From Planctomycetota bacterium (lineage in GTDB: Bacteria > Planctomycetota > UBA8742 > UBA2392): 34,319 nt of DNA. Shown in pieces: positions 1 to 7,924 of the stretch. The first letter of the stretch is position 1; every line of letters begins with the position of its first letter. The stretch is from positions 1 to 34,319 of the forward strand of contig JADLBZ010000257.1 in the NCBI GenBank assembly GCA_020847415.1, read 5' to 3'. The translations under genes and the position numbers were made by a program. A model generated the notes under the pieces. It saw nothing but the letters and a program-made list of their open reading frames with translations. It ran no database searches and was not told where the DNA came from.

Positions 1-317
1 CTGCCGCGCTGCCAGTACACGTTCAGGCGGTAGCGGCCTGCGCCGCGCCGCCCGAACGAAAGGTCCAGCTCGCGTTCGTGCTCCAGCTTGGCCATCTGCT
101 TCTCATCCAGCAGTTCCATGGCCAGGCTGCGCGTGTCGGTTGGGGTCAGCGGCTTGAAGCCTTCAATGGCGCGCAGCTGCCCGTCAATGCGCAGTACCGG
201 CGGCACGCCCACCGTGAGGTGCAGGTCCGAGACCTCGGCCCGCCGCGTGAAGACAAGAAGGTCGTCCAGCCGCACGGCGGCTTGGGCAGGAGCGGATGTC
301 TGTTGCTGGTTCGTCAC
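1..317 (-). CDS. pilT: Type IV pilus retraction ATPase PilT, N-terminal part (runs off left edge)
   Basis: The first 105 residues are visible. After a short polar leader comes the PilT N-terminal domain: a stretch reading SDLHLTVGVPPVLRIDG, then a region ending in LDLSFGRRGAGRYRLNVY. This is the PAS-like domain that precedes the ATPase core in PilT/PilU, matching the family consensus for DLHL, the R-DG loop and the F-R-N strand. PilT powers pilus retraction as a cytoplasmic hexamer. The start is a GTG, chosen because an in-frame TGA lies five codons upstream. The Walker motifs would lie beyond the left edge. It follows pilB by 48 bp on the same strand, so the two are probably co-transcribed. 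PilU is the main alternative. Confidence 0.85.
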   Translation of the reverse strand, partial: MTNQQQTSAPAQAAVRLDDLLVFTRRAEVSDLHLTVGVPPVLRIDGQLRAIEGFKPLTPTDTRSLAMELLDEKQMAKLEHERELDLSFGRRGAGRYRLNVYWQRG

Positions 318-365
318 GGGGTGGCTTCTTCAGGGTAAGCGGGTCCGTTGAATTGGCGCCTTCGG

Positions 366-2396
366 CTAGTGGTCCTCGTAGAAGAGGCTGACGGCCTCTT
401 CCACGGTGGTCAAGCCGTCCAGCAGCTTCATGAAGCAGCTCTGTCGCAGGTTGCGCATGCCCATGCGCGCGCACTCTTCTTCCAGCTCGCCTTCCGGGCG
501 CTTGTCCAGGATCATCTCGCGCAAGCGAGGCGTCATGGTCATGTACTCGTGCACGGCAAGACGGCCTTTGTAGCCCGAGTTGTTGCAGAACGTGCAGCCC
601 TTGCCGCGAAACAGGTCAATCTCGACGCTGGGCTGCCGGAAGCTCTCCGCCAGCTGCTGCACCAGCGCCGGGCTGGGCGTATAGGGCTCCTTGCACTTGG
701 GACAGATCATGCGGATCAGGCGCTGGCTGATGGCGCAGATCAGCGAGCTGGTGATCATGTAGCGTTCCAGGCCCATGTCCGCCATACGGGTCACGGTGGC
801 GCAGGCTGTGTTGGTGTGGATGGTGCTGAACACCAAGTGACCGGTCAGTGCCGCGCGCACGGCGATTTCCAGCGTCTCCTGGTCGCGCATCTCACCGATC
901 ATGACCACGTCCGGGTCCTGGCGCAGGATGCTGCGCAGGGCGCTGGCGAACGTCATGCCGATGTTGGCGCGCACCTGCACCTGGTTGACGCCCGGTAACT
1001 GGTACTCGACCGGGTCTTCCACCGTGACGATGTTGATCTCGGGCGAGAAGATGTACTTCAGGAACGAGTACAGCGTGGTGGTCTTGCCGGAGCCGGTAGG
1101 TCCGGTCAGCACAATCACGCCGTGGGGCGAGTTCAACACCCGCTTCATTTCCTTCAACGTCATGGGGTCAAAGCCGCAGCTTTCGAGCTCCATGGCGGTG
1201 GCGGACTTGTCCAGGATACGCATCACCACCTTCTCGCCGTGCACCACGGGCAGAGAAGAGACGCGCATGTCGATGCCCCGGTCGCCCACCTTCAGCTTGC
1301 AGCGACCGTCCTGGGGCAGGCGCCGCTCGGCGATGTCCAGGTTGCTGATGATCTTGATGCGGCTGACCACCGCGTTGTACAGGCGCTTGGGCGGGGCCGT
1401 CACCTCGCGCAAGGCACCGTCAATACGGAAGCGCACCGCCACCTCGCGCTCGAACGGCTCGAAGTGAATATCGCTGGCGCGCTGCTTCACAGCTTCCATC
1501 AGCGTGGCGTTCACGTATTTCACCACCGGCGCGTTGCTGGCCGCGTCCAGGGCTTCCTTGTCCACGCCGCCCTGGTCCTCTTCCTCGGCGACCAGCTCGG
1601 CGTCCACGCTCTTGAGGTCCTCGCCCATCTGGTCGAGGCTGTACTGCTGCTGGTAGTGCTTGTCGATCGCGTCGGCAATGGCCACGCGGGTGGCAATGTA
1701 GACCTTCACGCTCTTGCCGGTGATGGACTTGAGCGTGTCCACGGCAATCACGTCGGCCGGGTTGGCCATGGCGACATGCAGGTTGTCGTCTTCCAGCTTG
1801 AAGGCGATCAGGTTGAAGCGGCGGGCCTGGCGCTCGGGAATCAACAGCACCGCGTCGGCCTGGAACTGGAAGCCCTCGGCGTTCAGGTCCTGGGCGTCCA
1901 CGCCCAGGTTGATTGCCAGGTACTTGATCAGCTCCGATTCTTCTACAAGGTTGGTGTCCACCAGCACGCGGCCCAGCTGCTTGCCGGTCTGCTTGTGGAT
2001 CTTCAGGGCGTGGTCAAGCTGATCTTCGTCCAGCACGCCCGCTTCCACCAGCAGTTCGCCCAGGCGCTTGCGCTGCCCGCCGGGCCGGGCAACGCCCGGG
2101 CGCGAAACCCTAGGCGCGCGACGCTGCACGCCGGCCTGCTGCGCAGCGGCCCCCGCCGCCGCATTGGGCGCGGCCGGCGGTGCCACCTGTGGCGGCTGTT
2201 GCGGGCCGGTGGGCTTGACGGGCGCCTGGGCCGCGCCGGGCCGCACCGGGACTGCCCCGGAAACGGGCCGGGCCGGCGGATTGCCGGCCCCGGTCTTGTC
2301 CTGTTGTTCGCCGGCGACGGCAACACTTCGCACGTAGCGCACGCTGGTCGTGGGCTGCTTGGCCCCCTGGTTACCGTTTGGCGTAGGTCCCGCCAT
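366..2396 (-). CDS. pilB: Type IV pilus assembly / type II secretion ATPase PilB/GspE
   Basis: A 676-residue secretion ATPase that would drive pilus extension or pseudopilus assembly at the inner membrane. Residues 1 to about 110 are Pro/Ala-rich and look disordered. A T2SSE N-terminal domain follows (about 110-260), then the ATPase core with Walker A GPTGSGKTT near residue 430, the Asp box around VTVEDPVEY, and Walker B DPDVVMIGEMRD near 495-505, where Met replaces the usual Ile of GEIRD. A His box (HLVFSTIHTN) and a C-terminal zinc site (CPKC and CTFC) are present, as is usual for PilB/GspE rather than PilT. A GGAG lies about 12 nt before the ATG. The pilT start follows immediately and a TPR lipoprotein gene precedes it, favouring PilB over GspE. 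Confidence 0.92.
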   Translation of the reverse strand: MAGPTPNGNQGAKQPTTSVRYVRSVAVAGEQQDKTGAGNPPARPVSGAVPVRPGAAQAPVKPTGPQQPPQVAPPAAPNAAAGAAAQQAGVQRRAPRVSRPGVARPGGQRKRLGELLVEAGVLDEDQLDHALKIHKQTGKQLGRVLVDTNLVEESELIKYLAINLGVDAQDLNAEGFQFQADAVLLIPERQARRFNLIAFKLEDDNLHVAMANPADVIAVDTLKSITGKSVKVYIATRVAIADAIDKHYQQQYSLDQMGEDLKSVDAELVAEEEDQGGVDKEALDAASNAPVVKYVNATLMEAVKQRASDIHFEPFEREVAVRFRIDGALREVTAPPKRLYNAVVSRIKIISNLDIAERRLPQDGRCKLKVGDRGIDMRVSSLPVVHGEKVVMRILDKSATAMELESCGFDPMTLKEMKRVLNSPHGVIVLTGPTGSGKTTTLYSFLKYIFSPEINIVTVEDPVEYQLPGVNQVQVRANIGMTFASALRSILRQDPDVVMIGEMRDQETLEIAVRAALTGHLVFSTIHTNTACATVTRMADMGLERYMITSSLICAISQRLIRMICPKCKEPYTPSPALVQQLAESFRQPSVEIDLFRGKGCTFCNNSGYKGRLAVHEYMTMTPRLREMILDKRPEGELEEECARMGMRNLRQSCFMKLLDGLTTVEEAVSLFYEDH

Positions 2397-2540
2397 GCCG
2401 TTGCGCTCCGGTTGCTGCCACGCGCCTGTGCGCTCTAGTGCTGCATGCCCATGGAAGCCGGAGCGTCCTTTGCGTTTCGCCGCCGCGGATATCCCGGCAG
2501 CGATGCTTCGAACAGCCCCTGAATCAACTCGTATGAACCA

Positions 2541-3287
2541 CTAGCCGTTGTTGCCTTCTGCCGCTTCCGGCTTGGGCGCGTCGTCCAGGCGAGCCCGCAG
2601 GTCCGCCGGGACCTCGGCCTTGCACTGCTGCTCAATGCGCTTGACGCACTCGCCGGCTTTGTCGAACTCGCCGCGCTCGATGTGGCACTCCGCCTGACGG
2701 GCCAGGTAGCGCGCCAGCTGGGCGCGGTCCACGCTCTTGGCCAGGCCGGACTCGTTGCGGGCGTCCGGCACCGAGGCCAGGTCCACCGCGATGTCCGTGT
2801 GCATCAGCGCTGAATCAAAGTTCTTCTGCGTCATGTACGCAGCCGCCAGGTTGTAGTGCAGCTGGGGGTTGTAGGGGTCCTGCTCGGCGGCTTTCTCCAG
2901 CGTCTGCACGGCTTCCTTGGTCAGGTTGGCGCGCAGGTAGGCCGTGCCGAGGTGCAGATTGTAGCGACCCACACCCGGGTCAAGCTGGGCGGCCTGCTCG
3001 TAGTGCTCGATAGCCTCCGGCACCAGGTTGAGCTGGTCGTAGACCTGGCCGATGTTGAAGTGCCCCAGGGCAAAGCGGGGCTCGTCTTCCAGCACGACCT
3101 TCCAGGACTGGATGGCCTCGAAGTACCGGCCGTTGTCGGTGTGCGACAGGGCCTCGTAGTAGGCGTCCGCCTTGATGGACAGTTCTTCGTTGCCCTGACG
3201 CACCTGCTTGCTGCTGGCGCATGCGCCCGCAACGAAGCCAGAAGCCACAAACGCCACCGTCAGCGCGATCTTCCTGTATGCACTCAC
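2541..3287 (-). CDS. TPR-repeat lipoprotein, possible type IV pilotin (PilF/PilW-like)
   Basis: 248 residues. A hydrophobic N-terminus ends in VAGAC at Cys23, an acceptable though not classical lipobox (Ala at -3), followed by ASSK, so outer-membrane lipidation is likely. Residues about 40-180 hold four tandem TPRs (for example FALGHFNIGQVYDQLN and YNPQLHYNLAAAYMTQ), then a further helical pair around ARYLARQAECHIERGEF and a low-complexity acidic tail. TPR lipoproteins of this size include PilF/PilW, which helps secretin assembly in type IV pili. The position directly upstream of pilB makes that role attractive, but TPRs are common and the role is inferred. A 144-bp spacer separates it from pilB. 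Confidence 0.75.
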   Translation of the reverse strand: MSAYRKIALTVAFVASGFVAGACASSKQVRQGNEELSIKADAYYEALSHTDNGRYFEAIQSWKVVLEDEPRFALGHFNIGQVYDQLNLVPEAIEHYEQAAQLDPGVGRYNLHLGTAYLRANLTKEAVQTLEKAAEQDPYNPQLHYNLAAAYMTQKNFDSALMHTDIAVDLASVPDARNESGLAKSVDRAQLARYLARQAECHIERGEFDKAGECVKRIEQQCKAEVPADLRARLDDAPKPEAAEGNNG

Positions 3288-3369
3288 CTCGACCCCCGAG
3301 TTCTAGTCCGGCTCGTCATCCCCGGATCCGTGCCCGGGGCAACCGCCAAGCATAGTCCTGCCTCTTTGC

Positions 3370-3396
3370 CCCGGTCAAGCGCCGCGCCGGACCGGG
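3370..3396 (-). terminator. Weak hairpin after the Ig-like protein gene
   Basis: Inverted repeat CCCGGTC/GACCGGG with a 13-nt loop, just past the stop of the Ig-like secreted protein. There is no T-run. A second short inverted repeat (CCCCGG/CCGGGG) lies near 3340. Either could end transcription before the TPR gene. Confidence 0.3.
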
Positions 3397-3404
3397 TCTG
3401 CCTT

Positions 3405-5654
3405 CTAGTTCCGCGCCCTGTGTGTAACCCGCACCGCGGCCAGCAGCGCCAGCAGCAGTACAGCCACCGCCGCAGGCCACGCCGGGCCGCCGCGGGTGGA
3501 CAAGTCGCAACCTTCTTCGTCATCGTCGTCAGCAAACGGGTCGTCGGGCAGGGACTCAATCAGCGTGATCTGCCCGCCGGTGACTGCCGTACCGCTTAGC
3601 ACTGCCGAGCCGGTGACGCCGGCAGTCTGGATGCTGGCGGTATAGCGCGGGTTGGGCACCGGAACGCTGGCGCCGGTGAAGCTGATCGCCAAGGCGTAAT
3701 CCGCTGAGGTGCCCGCCGTAATGTTGTTGCTGAGGCCGCTCAGGCTGACCGTGACGTTGTCGCCCACAGCCGACCAGCCGGTGCCGCCGTTAGTGACCGT
3801 GCCCAGCACGGTGCTACCCCGCACAAAACTGACCGACGAGATGCGGGCAATTGCAACGCCGGCAGTATTGTTCACCGTGGCCACTGTGGCAGAGAGGCCG
3901 GTAACCGTGTAGGCCGTGCCGCCGCCCGTCTCGGTGACGCGGAAGACCAGGGCCGTGCGGCTGGTGCCCGGGTTAGCACTTTGAACGCCGGGGTTGGAGG
4001 GGCTGGCAGCCATGGAGCCCGCCGCCGGTGCGGTGATGCTGCCGCTGCACGCCTGGTTTTGTGTCGTCGCACTTGAACTGGCGTGGGTGATGTTGCCAGT
4101 GTGAGGCGAGCTGGTGTTGCTGGGGTTGTAGCGGACGAAGATCGTGGTCGAGGCGACAGTGCCACCTGCCGGGGTCAGCGTGATTGGGTTCGTTGCAGCA
4201 AAACCGCCTCCGCCCGTGAGGCTGATCTCAAAGTGCGAAGGGGGCGTAACGGTGATGTTGGCCGCCAGGTTGGCGCCAGCAACCGTGTACGACTGCTGCG
4301 CGCTGGGAACGCTTACGCCCGTCGTGTTGAACGCCGTCAGGGTGCCGGTCACCGTGATAGTCGGTGTGGGCGTCGCCGTAATGTCGAATGTGGCCGAGGT
4401 GTCGTTCGTCAGCGCGCCGGAGCTTGCCACCAAAGTATAGCCGGTGCCCGCGTTGTTCAGGCTAACGCCGGCAAACGTTGCCAAGCCTGCCGAAGCGGCC
4501 GTCGCGCCGCCGCCGCTGAGCGTGCTGCCGCCCGGGTTCGTGCCGATCACCAGCGACACGTTGGCGCTGCTGCTGGTGCGGTTACCGAACTGGTCAACGA
4601 TCTCCACCGTGATGGCCGGAGAGATCGCAACGCCCGTCTGCGCGTTGCTGGGCTCCTGCACAAAGCGGACCGCACTGTCTGACGCCGGATTAATCGTGAA
4701 CGCGGAAGAGATGGCCGAAGTCAGGCCTGCGAACGAGAAGGTGAGTTCCTTGTCGGTGCCGATCAAGTTGATGCTGAGGTTGCTGAAATCTGCTGCGCCC
4801 AGCACAGCGTTCACCGGCGTTGTACCGCTGAGAGTTCCCGAGCCTGTGGTAAGCGTAACCGCAACGCTGCCGGTGAAGGTCGTGTCCGTGTTCCCTGAGC
4901 CGTCCTGTGCTTCTACTGTGATGGTCGAGATGCTTGCGCCAGCGACGGTTGTCGTTGGACCAGCCGTGATGATAAGGCGGTCCGCGGTAACGTTGAAACT
5001 GTTGGACGTGGCTGTGGTGAGGTTCGTCGCCGTGAAACCCAGCGTCTTGGAGCCCACAGTAGAGACAGTCAGCGCGCTGAATGTGGCCTCGCCGGCAACT
5101 GCGTTTACGCTTGTGGTGCCGCCGGTGGCTCCGCTGCCAGTGGCTACTGCCGCCGAAACGCTGCCCGTAAACGATGTGTCAACAGTGCCAAGGCCATCGC
5201 GGGCCTCGACCAAAATATCCGGGGCAATGCTGGTGCCAACCTTCACTGTCGTGGGCTGCTGGGTAATGACAAGCCGATCGGCGGTGATATTAAACGATGT
5301 CGAAATCGCAGTCGTCAAAGCCCCCGAACTGAAAGTCAGCGTGTAACCCGTTCCGATCTGGGCAACCGAGAATGTGAATATCACCTCTCCGGAGCTCGGA
5401 GTCGTGGGGTTGCCGGGGCTTGCGCTCAACTGTAACGGGTTCGCCGACAACACAGCCGTGAAGTCCGTGCTCCAAGTCGTGTCAGTCACATTACTGCTGT
5501 CTTGCGCTGCAACCGTTACATTGAACGTCTGGTTGGCCCGGTAGCTGCCGGCCAGACTACCCGACGTAATCACCAGCTGTGTCGCCGTCTGGGCAGACAG
5601 GCCCGCTGCACCCGCAATCACGGCAAAGACTGTAGCCAGCCACAATACCCGCAT
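3405..5654 (-). CDS. Secreted protein with tandem Ig-like modules and C-terminal membrane/sorting tail
   Basis: 749 residues. A clear signal peptide (about residues 1-21, ending GLSA). Four tandem modules of about 95 residues follow, each opening with a phrase like RLVITQQPTTVKVG or RFVQEPSNAQTG and closing with SxSFNITADR. These are beta-rich, Thr/Ser-rich Ig-like modules typical of bacterial surface proteins. A different beta region spans about 430-700. The C-terminus is a DDDDEE run, Cys716, Gly722-Gly723, one transmembrane helix (about 725-741) and a basic end (R742, H745, R746, R748). This layout resembles the sortase-like C-terminal tags (GlyGly-CTERM, MYXO-CTERM) but I cannot match it to one. 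GGAG precedes the ATG. Base composition is less GC-rich than its neighbours. A surface or exported adhesive role is likely. Confidence 0.8.
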   Translation of the reverse strand: MRVLWLATVFAVIAGAAGLSAQTATQLVITSGSLAGSYRANQTFNVTVAAQDSSNVTDTTWSTDFTAVLSANPLQLSASPGNPTTPSSGEVIFTFSVAQIGTGYTLTFSSGALTTAISTSFNITADRLVITQQPTTVKVGTSIAPDILVEARDGLGTVDTSFTGSVSAAVATGSGATGGTTSVNAVAGEATFSALTVSTVGSKTLGFTATNLTTATSNSFNVTADRLIITAGPTTTVAGASISTITVEAQDGSGNTDTTFTGSVAVTLTTGSGTLSGTTPVNAVLGAADFSNLSINLIGTDKELTFSFAGLTSAISSAFTINPASDSAVRFVQEPSNAQTGVAISPAITVEIVDQFGNRTSSSANVSLVIGTNPGGSTLSGGGATAASAGLATFAGVSLNNAGTGYTLVASSGALTNDTSATFDITATPTPTITVTGTLTAFNTTGVSVPSAQQSYTVAGANLAANITVTPPSHFEISLTGGGGFAATNPITLTPAGGTVASTTIFVRYNPSNTSSPHTGNITHASSSATTQNQACSGSITAPAAGSMAASPSNPGVQSANPGTSRTALVFRVTETGGGTAYTVTGLSATVATVNNTAGVAIARISSVSFVRGSTVLGTVTNGGTGWSAVGDNVTVSLSGLSNNITAGTSADYALAISFTGASVPVPNPRYTASIQTAGVTGSAVLSGTAVTGGQITLIESLPDDPFADDDDEEGCDLSTRGGPAWPAAVAVLLLALLAAVRVTHRARN

Positions 5655-5817
5655 GTTCGCTCCTCTGGGCGGCCAACCATCGCCGCCACCGAACGCTTGT
5701 CAGGGCACTATTCCAGATTTGAAGACCAGAAGCCTAGCGTTGCGGGCGGCAACACGCAAGCACTTGCGCGTAAAGCGCTTCGACTGGCCCGGCAGGTTCT
5801 GCACAGGCCCTCAGGCT

Positions 5818-6240
5818 CTATACCGGCACGGGCGGCAGACGGTCGGAACTGCCGATGCGGCGGCGGCGCTTCAGGGCGGCATCCACCATTGCGGCAAGTT
5901 GCGAAATGCGGAATGGGCTCTGTAGCACGGCGTGAACACCGAGGGTCTGGAACTGCTCCTGTTCCCATTCGCTCACGTCGCGCACGATCAGGATCACCGG
6001 AGCATCCACTTCTGCCATCAACTCCGCCAGCGCAAACACACCCGCCGCACCACACAGCTCATAGTCCAGCAGGATCACCCGCGGATGGTGGTCAGCCAGG
6101 TACTCCCGCGCCTCTTGCAGGTAGGCGAAGCACTCCAGCTTGACCAGCGCCATGTCGGCCAGCGGCTGTGCAAGCAGCGCAGCCTGCTCGCTGCGCGCGA
6201 TAGCCACGCCGTGCTTCAGCCGCAAATTCTTGCGTTGCAT
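5818..6240 (-). CDS. Degenerate response-regulator receiver-domain protein
   Basis: 140 residues from the ATG at 6240, chosen because AGGG lies 8 nt upstream, whereas the ATG at 6273 has no ribosome binding site and overlaps a possible -10. The fold signature is receiver-like: a strand ending VILLDYEL with Asp59 in the phospho-acceptor position, a second strand APVILIVRD, then LQSPF near 106-110. The acidic pair expected after strand 1 is absent (AIARSEQ), and the conserved Lys before Pro-Phe is Ser108. No output domain follows. It may therefore be a phosphorylation-independent pseudo-receiver, or a CheY-like protein that has drifted. The target is unknown. Confidence 0.7.
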   Translation of the reverse strand: MQRKNLRLKHGVAIARSEQAALLAQPLADMALVKLECFAYLQEAREYLADHHPRVILLDYELCGAAGVFALAELMAEVDAPVILIVRDVSEWEQEQFQTLGVHAVLQSPFRISQLAAMVDAALKRRRRIGSSDRLPPVPV

Positions 6241-6268
6241 GGTGAGCCCTGTGCAGATCAAGGCGGGA

Positions 6269-6296
6269 ACCATACATGGGCGCGCAAGTGTGACAA
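6269..6296 (-). promoter_or_regulatory. Possible sigma-70 promoter of the receiver-domain gene
   Basis: On the minus strand TTGTCA (6291-6296) and TATGGT (6269-6274) are separated by 16 nt. Transcription would begin about 20-25 nt before the ATG at 6240, leaving room for the AGGG ribosome binding site. Each hexamer has two mismatches to consensus. Confidence 0.35.
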
Positions 6297-6469
6297 CAGT
6301 TCATTTCAGGAAAAACGCTAAGCTCTTTCAGGCATTGAAGTTACAGAGACATACTCCCTGTAGTGGTGTGTCCTGATGTTACTACAACGCAGCAATTACG
6401 TGCAATTTACTAACTCAAGCCACTTTGCGCTCACGCATGAAAGTCAGTTCGGTATCGTACTGAAATGAA
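6297..6469. other. AT-richer non-coding stretch
   Basis: Together with its flanks this is the only gap above 300 bases (6241-6676). This part is clearly less GC-rich than its surroundings and contains no convincing coding frame. Another promoter-like pair lies here on the minus strand, TTGCAC followed 18 nt later by TAACAT. It probably serves as the upstream regulatory region of the receiver-domain gene. The rest of the gap holds a terminator hairpin (6470-6493) and copy A of a dispersed repeat (6541-6663). Confidence 0.4.
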
Positions 6470-6493
6470 AGGCCCGGCGCAGGGGCCGGGCCT
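6470..6493 (-). terminator. Intrinsic terminator hairpin of the moeB-rhodanese transcript
   Basis: Perfect 9-bp stem AGGCCCGGC/GCCGGGCCT with a 6-nt loop. On the minus strand it is followed by TTCATTT, a weak U-tract. It lies 184 nt beyond the moeB-rhodanese stop codon. Confidence 0.65.
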
Positions 6494-6540
6494 GTTCGCT
6501 GAATGGGCTGGGCCAGTGTTTCGTCCAGCCGAACCTATGG

Positions 6541-6663
6541 GTTCCATGCAACGCTTGCGGTCGTTGCCGCGACAGCGAGAGACAGAAGCCCGAAGGGCGC
6601 GTGTCGCGAGCGTCCGTCGCAGCCTGCCGCTGCGGCGGGGCGGAGTGGACGCCCCAAATTCAA
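6541..6663 (-). repeat. Dispersed intergenic repeat, copy A
   Basis: Read on the minus strand, this stretch aligns over about 120 bp with copy B (16443-16578, plus strand), at roughly three quarters identity by eye. Shared blocks include CGCTCGCGAC, GCGCCCTyCGGGCTTCTGT and GACCGCAAGC. It begins about 12 nt after the moeB stop codon, in the same orientation as that gene. It can fold as an outer stem CGCGACA/TGTCGCG around an inner GCCC-TTC-GGGC hairpin. Confidence 0.65.
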
Positions 6664-6676
6664 CAGGCATGGCGCA

Positions 6677-7861
6677 CTAATACTTGGGCGAAGTGGGGTC
6701 CACCTCGTCGCTCCAGCGCAGCATGCCGCCCACCATGTTGCGGGCATTGGCAAAACCCATCTGCTGCAGGTGCTTCACGGCCTGACCAGACCGGTTGCCG
6801 GAACGTCAGTAGATGACGAGTTCCTTGTCCTTGTGCGCCGACAGCTCCTGCCAGCGCTGGCCGAACTCGGGCAATGGAATCCAGGCGTCGTAGGGCAGGG
6901 CACAGATGCCCAGCTCGTTGTGGTTGCGCACGTCCACCAGGAAAGGCTTGTCACCGGCCTTGATGCGCGCCGCCAGTTGCACGGGCGTGATCTCGTCGGA
7001 TCTCACGGCAGCCCTGGCTTCGGCCTCCTTGGCCTTGCGGGCTTCCTCGTCCGTGGGCACGCCGCAGAACTGGTGATAGTCAATCAACTGGTGAATGCTG
7101 CGCTTGGGGCCGCAGATGGGGCACTCGGGGTCCTTGCGCACCTTCAGCTCGCGGAACTTCATGCCCAGGGCGTCAAACACCAGCAGGCGGCCCTTCAGCG
7201 TCTCGCCGATGCCGGAGAGCACCTTCAGGGTTTCCAGGGCCTGCAGGCAGCCCACGATACCCGGCAGCACGCCCAGAACGCCGCCCTCGGCGCAACTGGG
7301 CACCATGCCCGGCGGCGGGGGGTCAGGGTACAGGCACCGGTAGCAGGGCCCGTCTTTCATGCCGAACACTGTGCACTGGCCGTCAAAGCGGAAGATGCTG
7401 GCGTAGGCATTGACCTTGCCCTCCAGCACGCAGGCGTCGTTGACCAGGTAGCGCGTAGGGAAGTTATCGGTGCCATCCGCCACGACGTCGTAGTTGCGCA
7501 CAATCTCGCGGGCGTTCTGGCTGGAAAGGGCCACTTCGTGGATCTCGACCTCGACGTGGGGGTTGAGGTCCTTGATGCGGTTGCGGGCGCTGATGACCTT
7601 GCGCTCGCCGACGGTGCTGGTGCCGTGGATGATCTGGCGCTGCAGGTTGCTGCGGTCCACGACGTCAAAGTCCACGATGCCGATGCGGCCCACGCCGGCT
7701 GCCGCCAGGTACAGGGCAAGCGGGCTGCCCAGACCGCCCGCGCCCACGCAAAGCACGCTGGAGCGCTTGAGCTTCTCCTGCCCCTCGCGCCCGAACTCGG
7801 GCAGGATGATGTGCCGCGCGTAGCGCTGCAGCTCTTCGTTGGACAAGACCGCCTGCGTCAT
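6677..7861 (-). CDS. moeB: MoeB/ThiF-type adenylyltransferase fused to rhodanese domain; probable selenoprotein (in-frame TGA at Sec352)
   Basis: 394 residues if TGA at 6806-6808 is read as selenocysteine. Residues 1 to about 255 are an E1-like MoeB/ThiF domain that adenylates the C-terminus of a sulfur-carrier protein: nucleotide loop GAGGLG (40-45), the DFDVVDRSNLQRQ segment, ADGTDNFPTR, and zinc cysteines C173, C176, C247, C250. A rhodanese domain follows (about 282-394), with VDVRNHNEL and then VIY-TGA-RSGNRSG, where the family has the catalytic Cys of CRSGxRS. Past the TGA the frame continues with a normal rhodanese end (QMGFANARNMVGGMLRW) to TAG. A SECIS-like hairpin lies just downstream. 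The start at 7861 has GAGG 11 nt upstream; an in-frame ATG at 7921 would add 20 non-conserved residues. Role: sulfur transfer for molybdopterin, thiamine or thiocarboxylate cofactors. The alternative is a premature stop. Confidence 0.85.
6778..6793 (-). promoter_or_regulatory. Bacterial SECIS-like hairpin for UGA recoding in moeB-rhodanese
   Basis: In the minus-strand mRNA, 12 nt after the UGA begins a 6-bp stem CGGUCU/AGGCCG closed by the tetraloop GGUC. The loop starts exactly 18 nt after the UGA. In E. coli fdhF, as I recall its sequence, the SelB-binding loop is also GGUC and also starts 18 nt after the UGA. A lower pairing UUC/GAA (6800-6802 with 6774-6776) can extend the stem. The hairpin lies inside the coding sequence, as bacterial SECIS elements do. 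Confidence 0.75.
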
Positions 7862-7924
7862 AGATTGGTCCTCAGTGCCGGCCCGTGCTTGGGCGGCCAA
7901 TGTAGATCGGGCTGACTGCAAACA

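Noticed and set aside
1122-2438. 438-codon open frame opposite pilB
   Set aside because: Mirror frame of pilB; no homology-like pattern.
6431-6670. Small protein encoded in repeat copy A
   Set aside because: The frame is Arg/Ser-rich and is not preserved in copy B, where alignment needs gaps out of frame.
6677-7861. moeB-rhodanese as a pseudogene with a premature stop
   Set aside because: The coding sequence downstream of TGA is intact and conserved, and a SECIS-like hairpin lies at the standard position. This remains the fallback if no Sec machinery exists.
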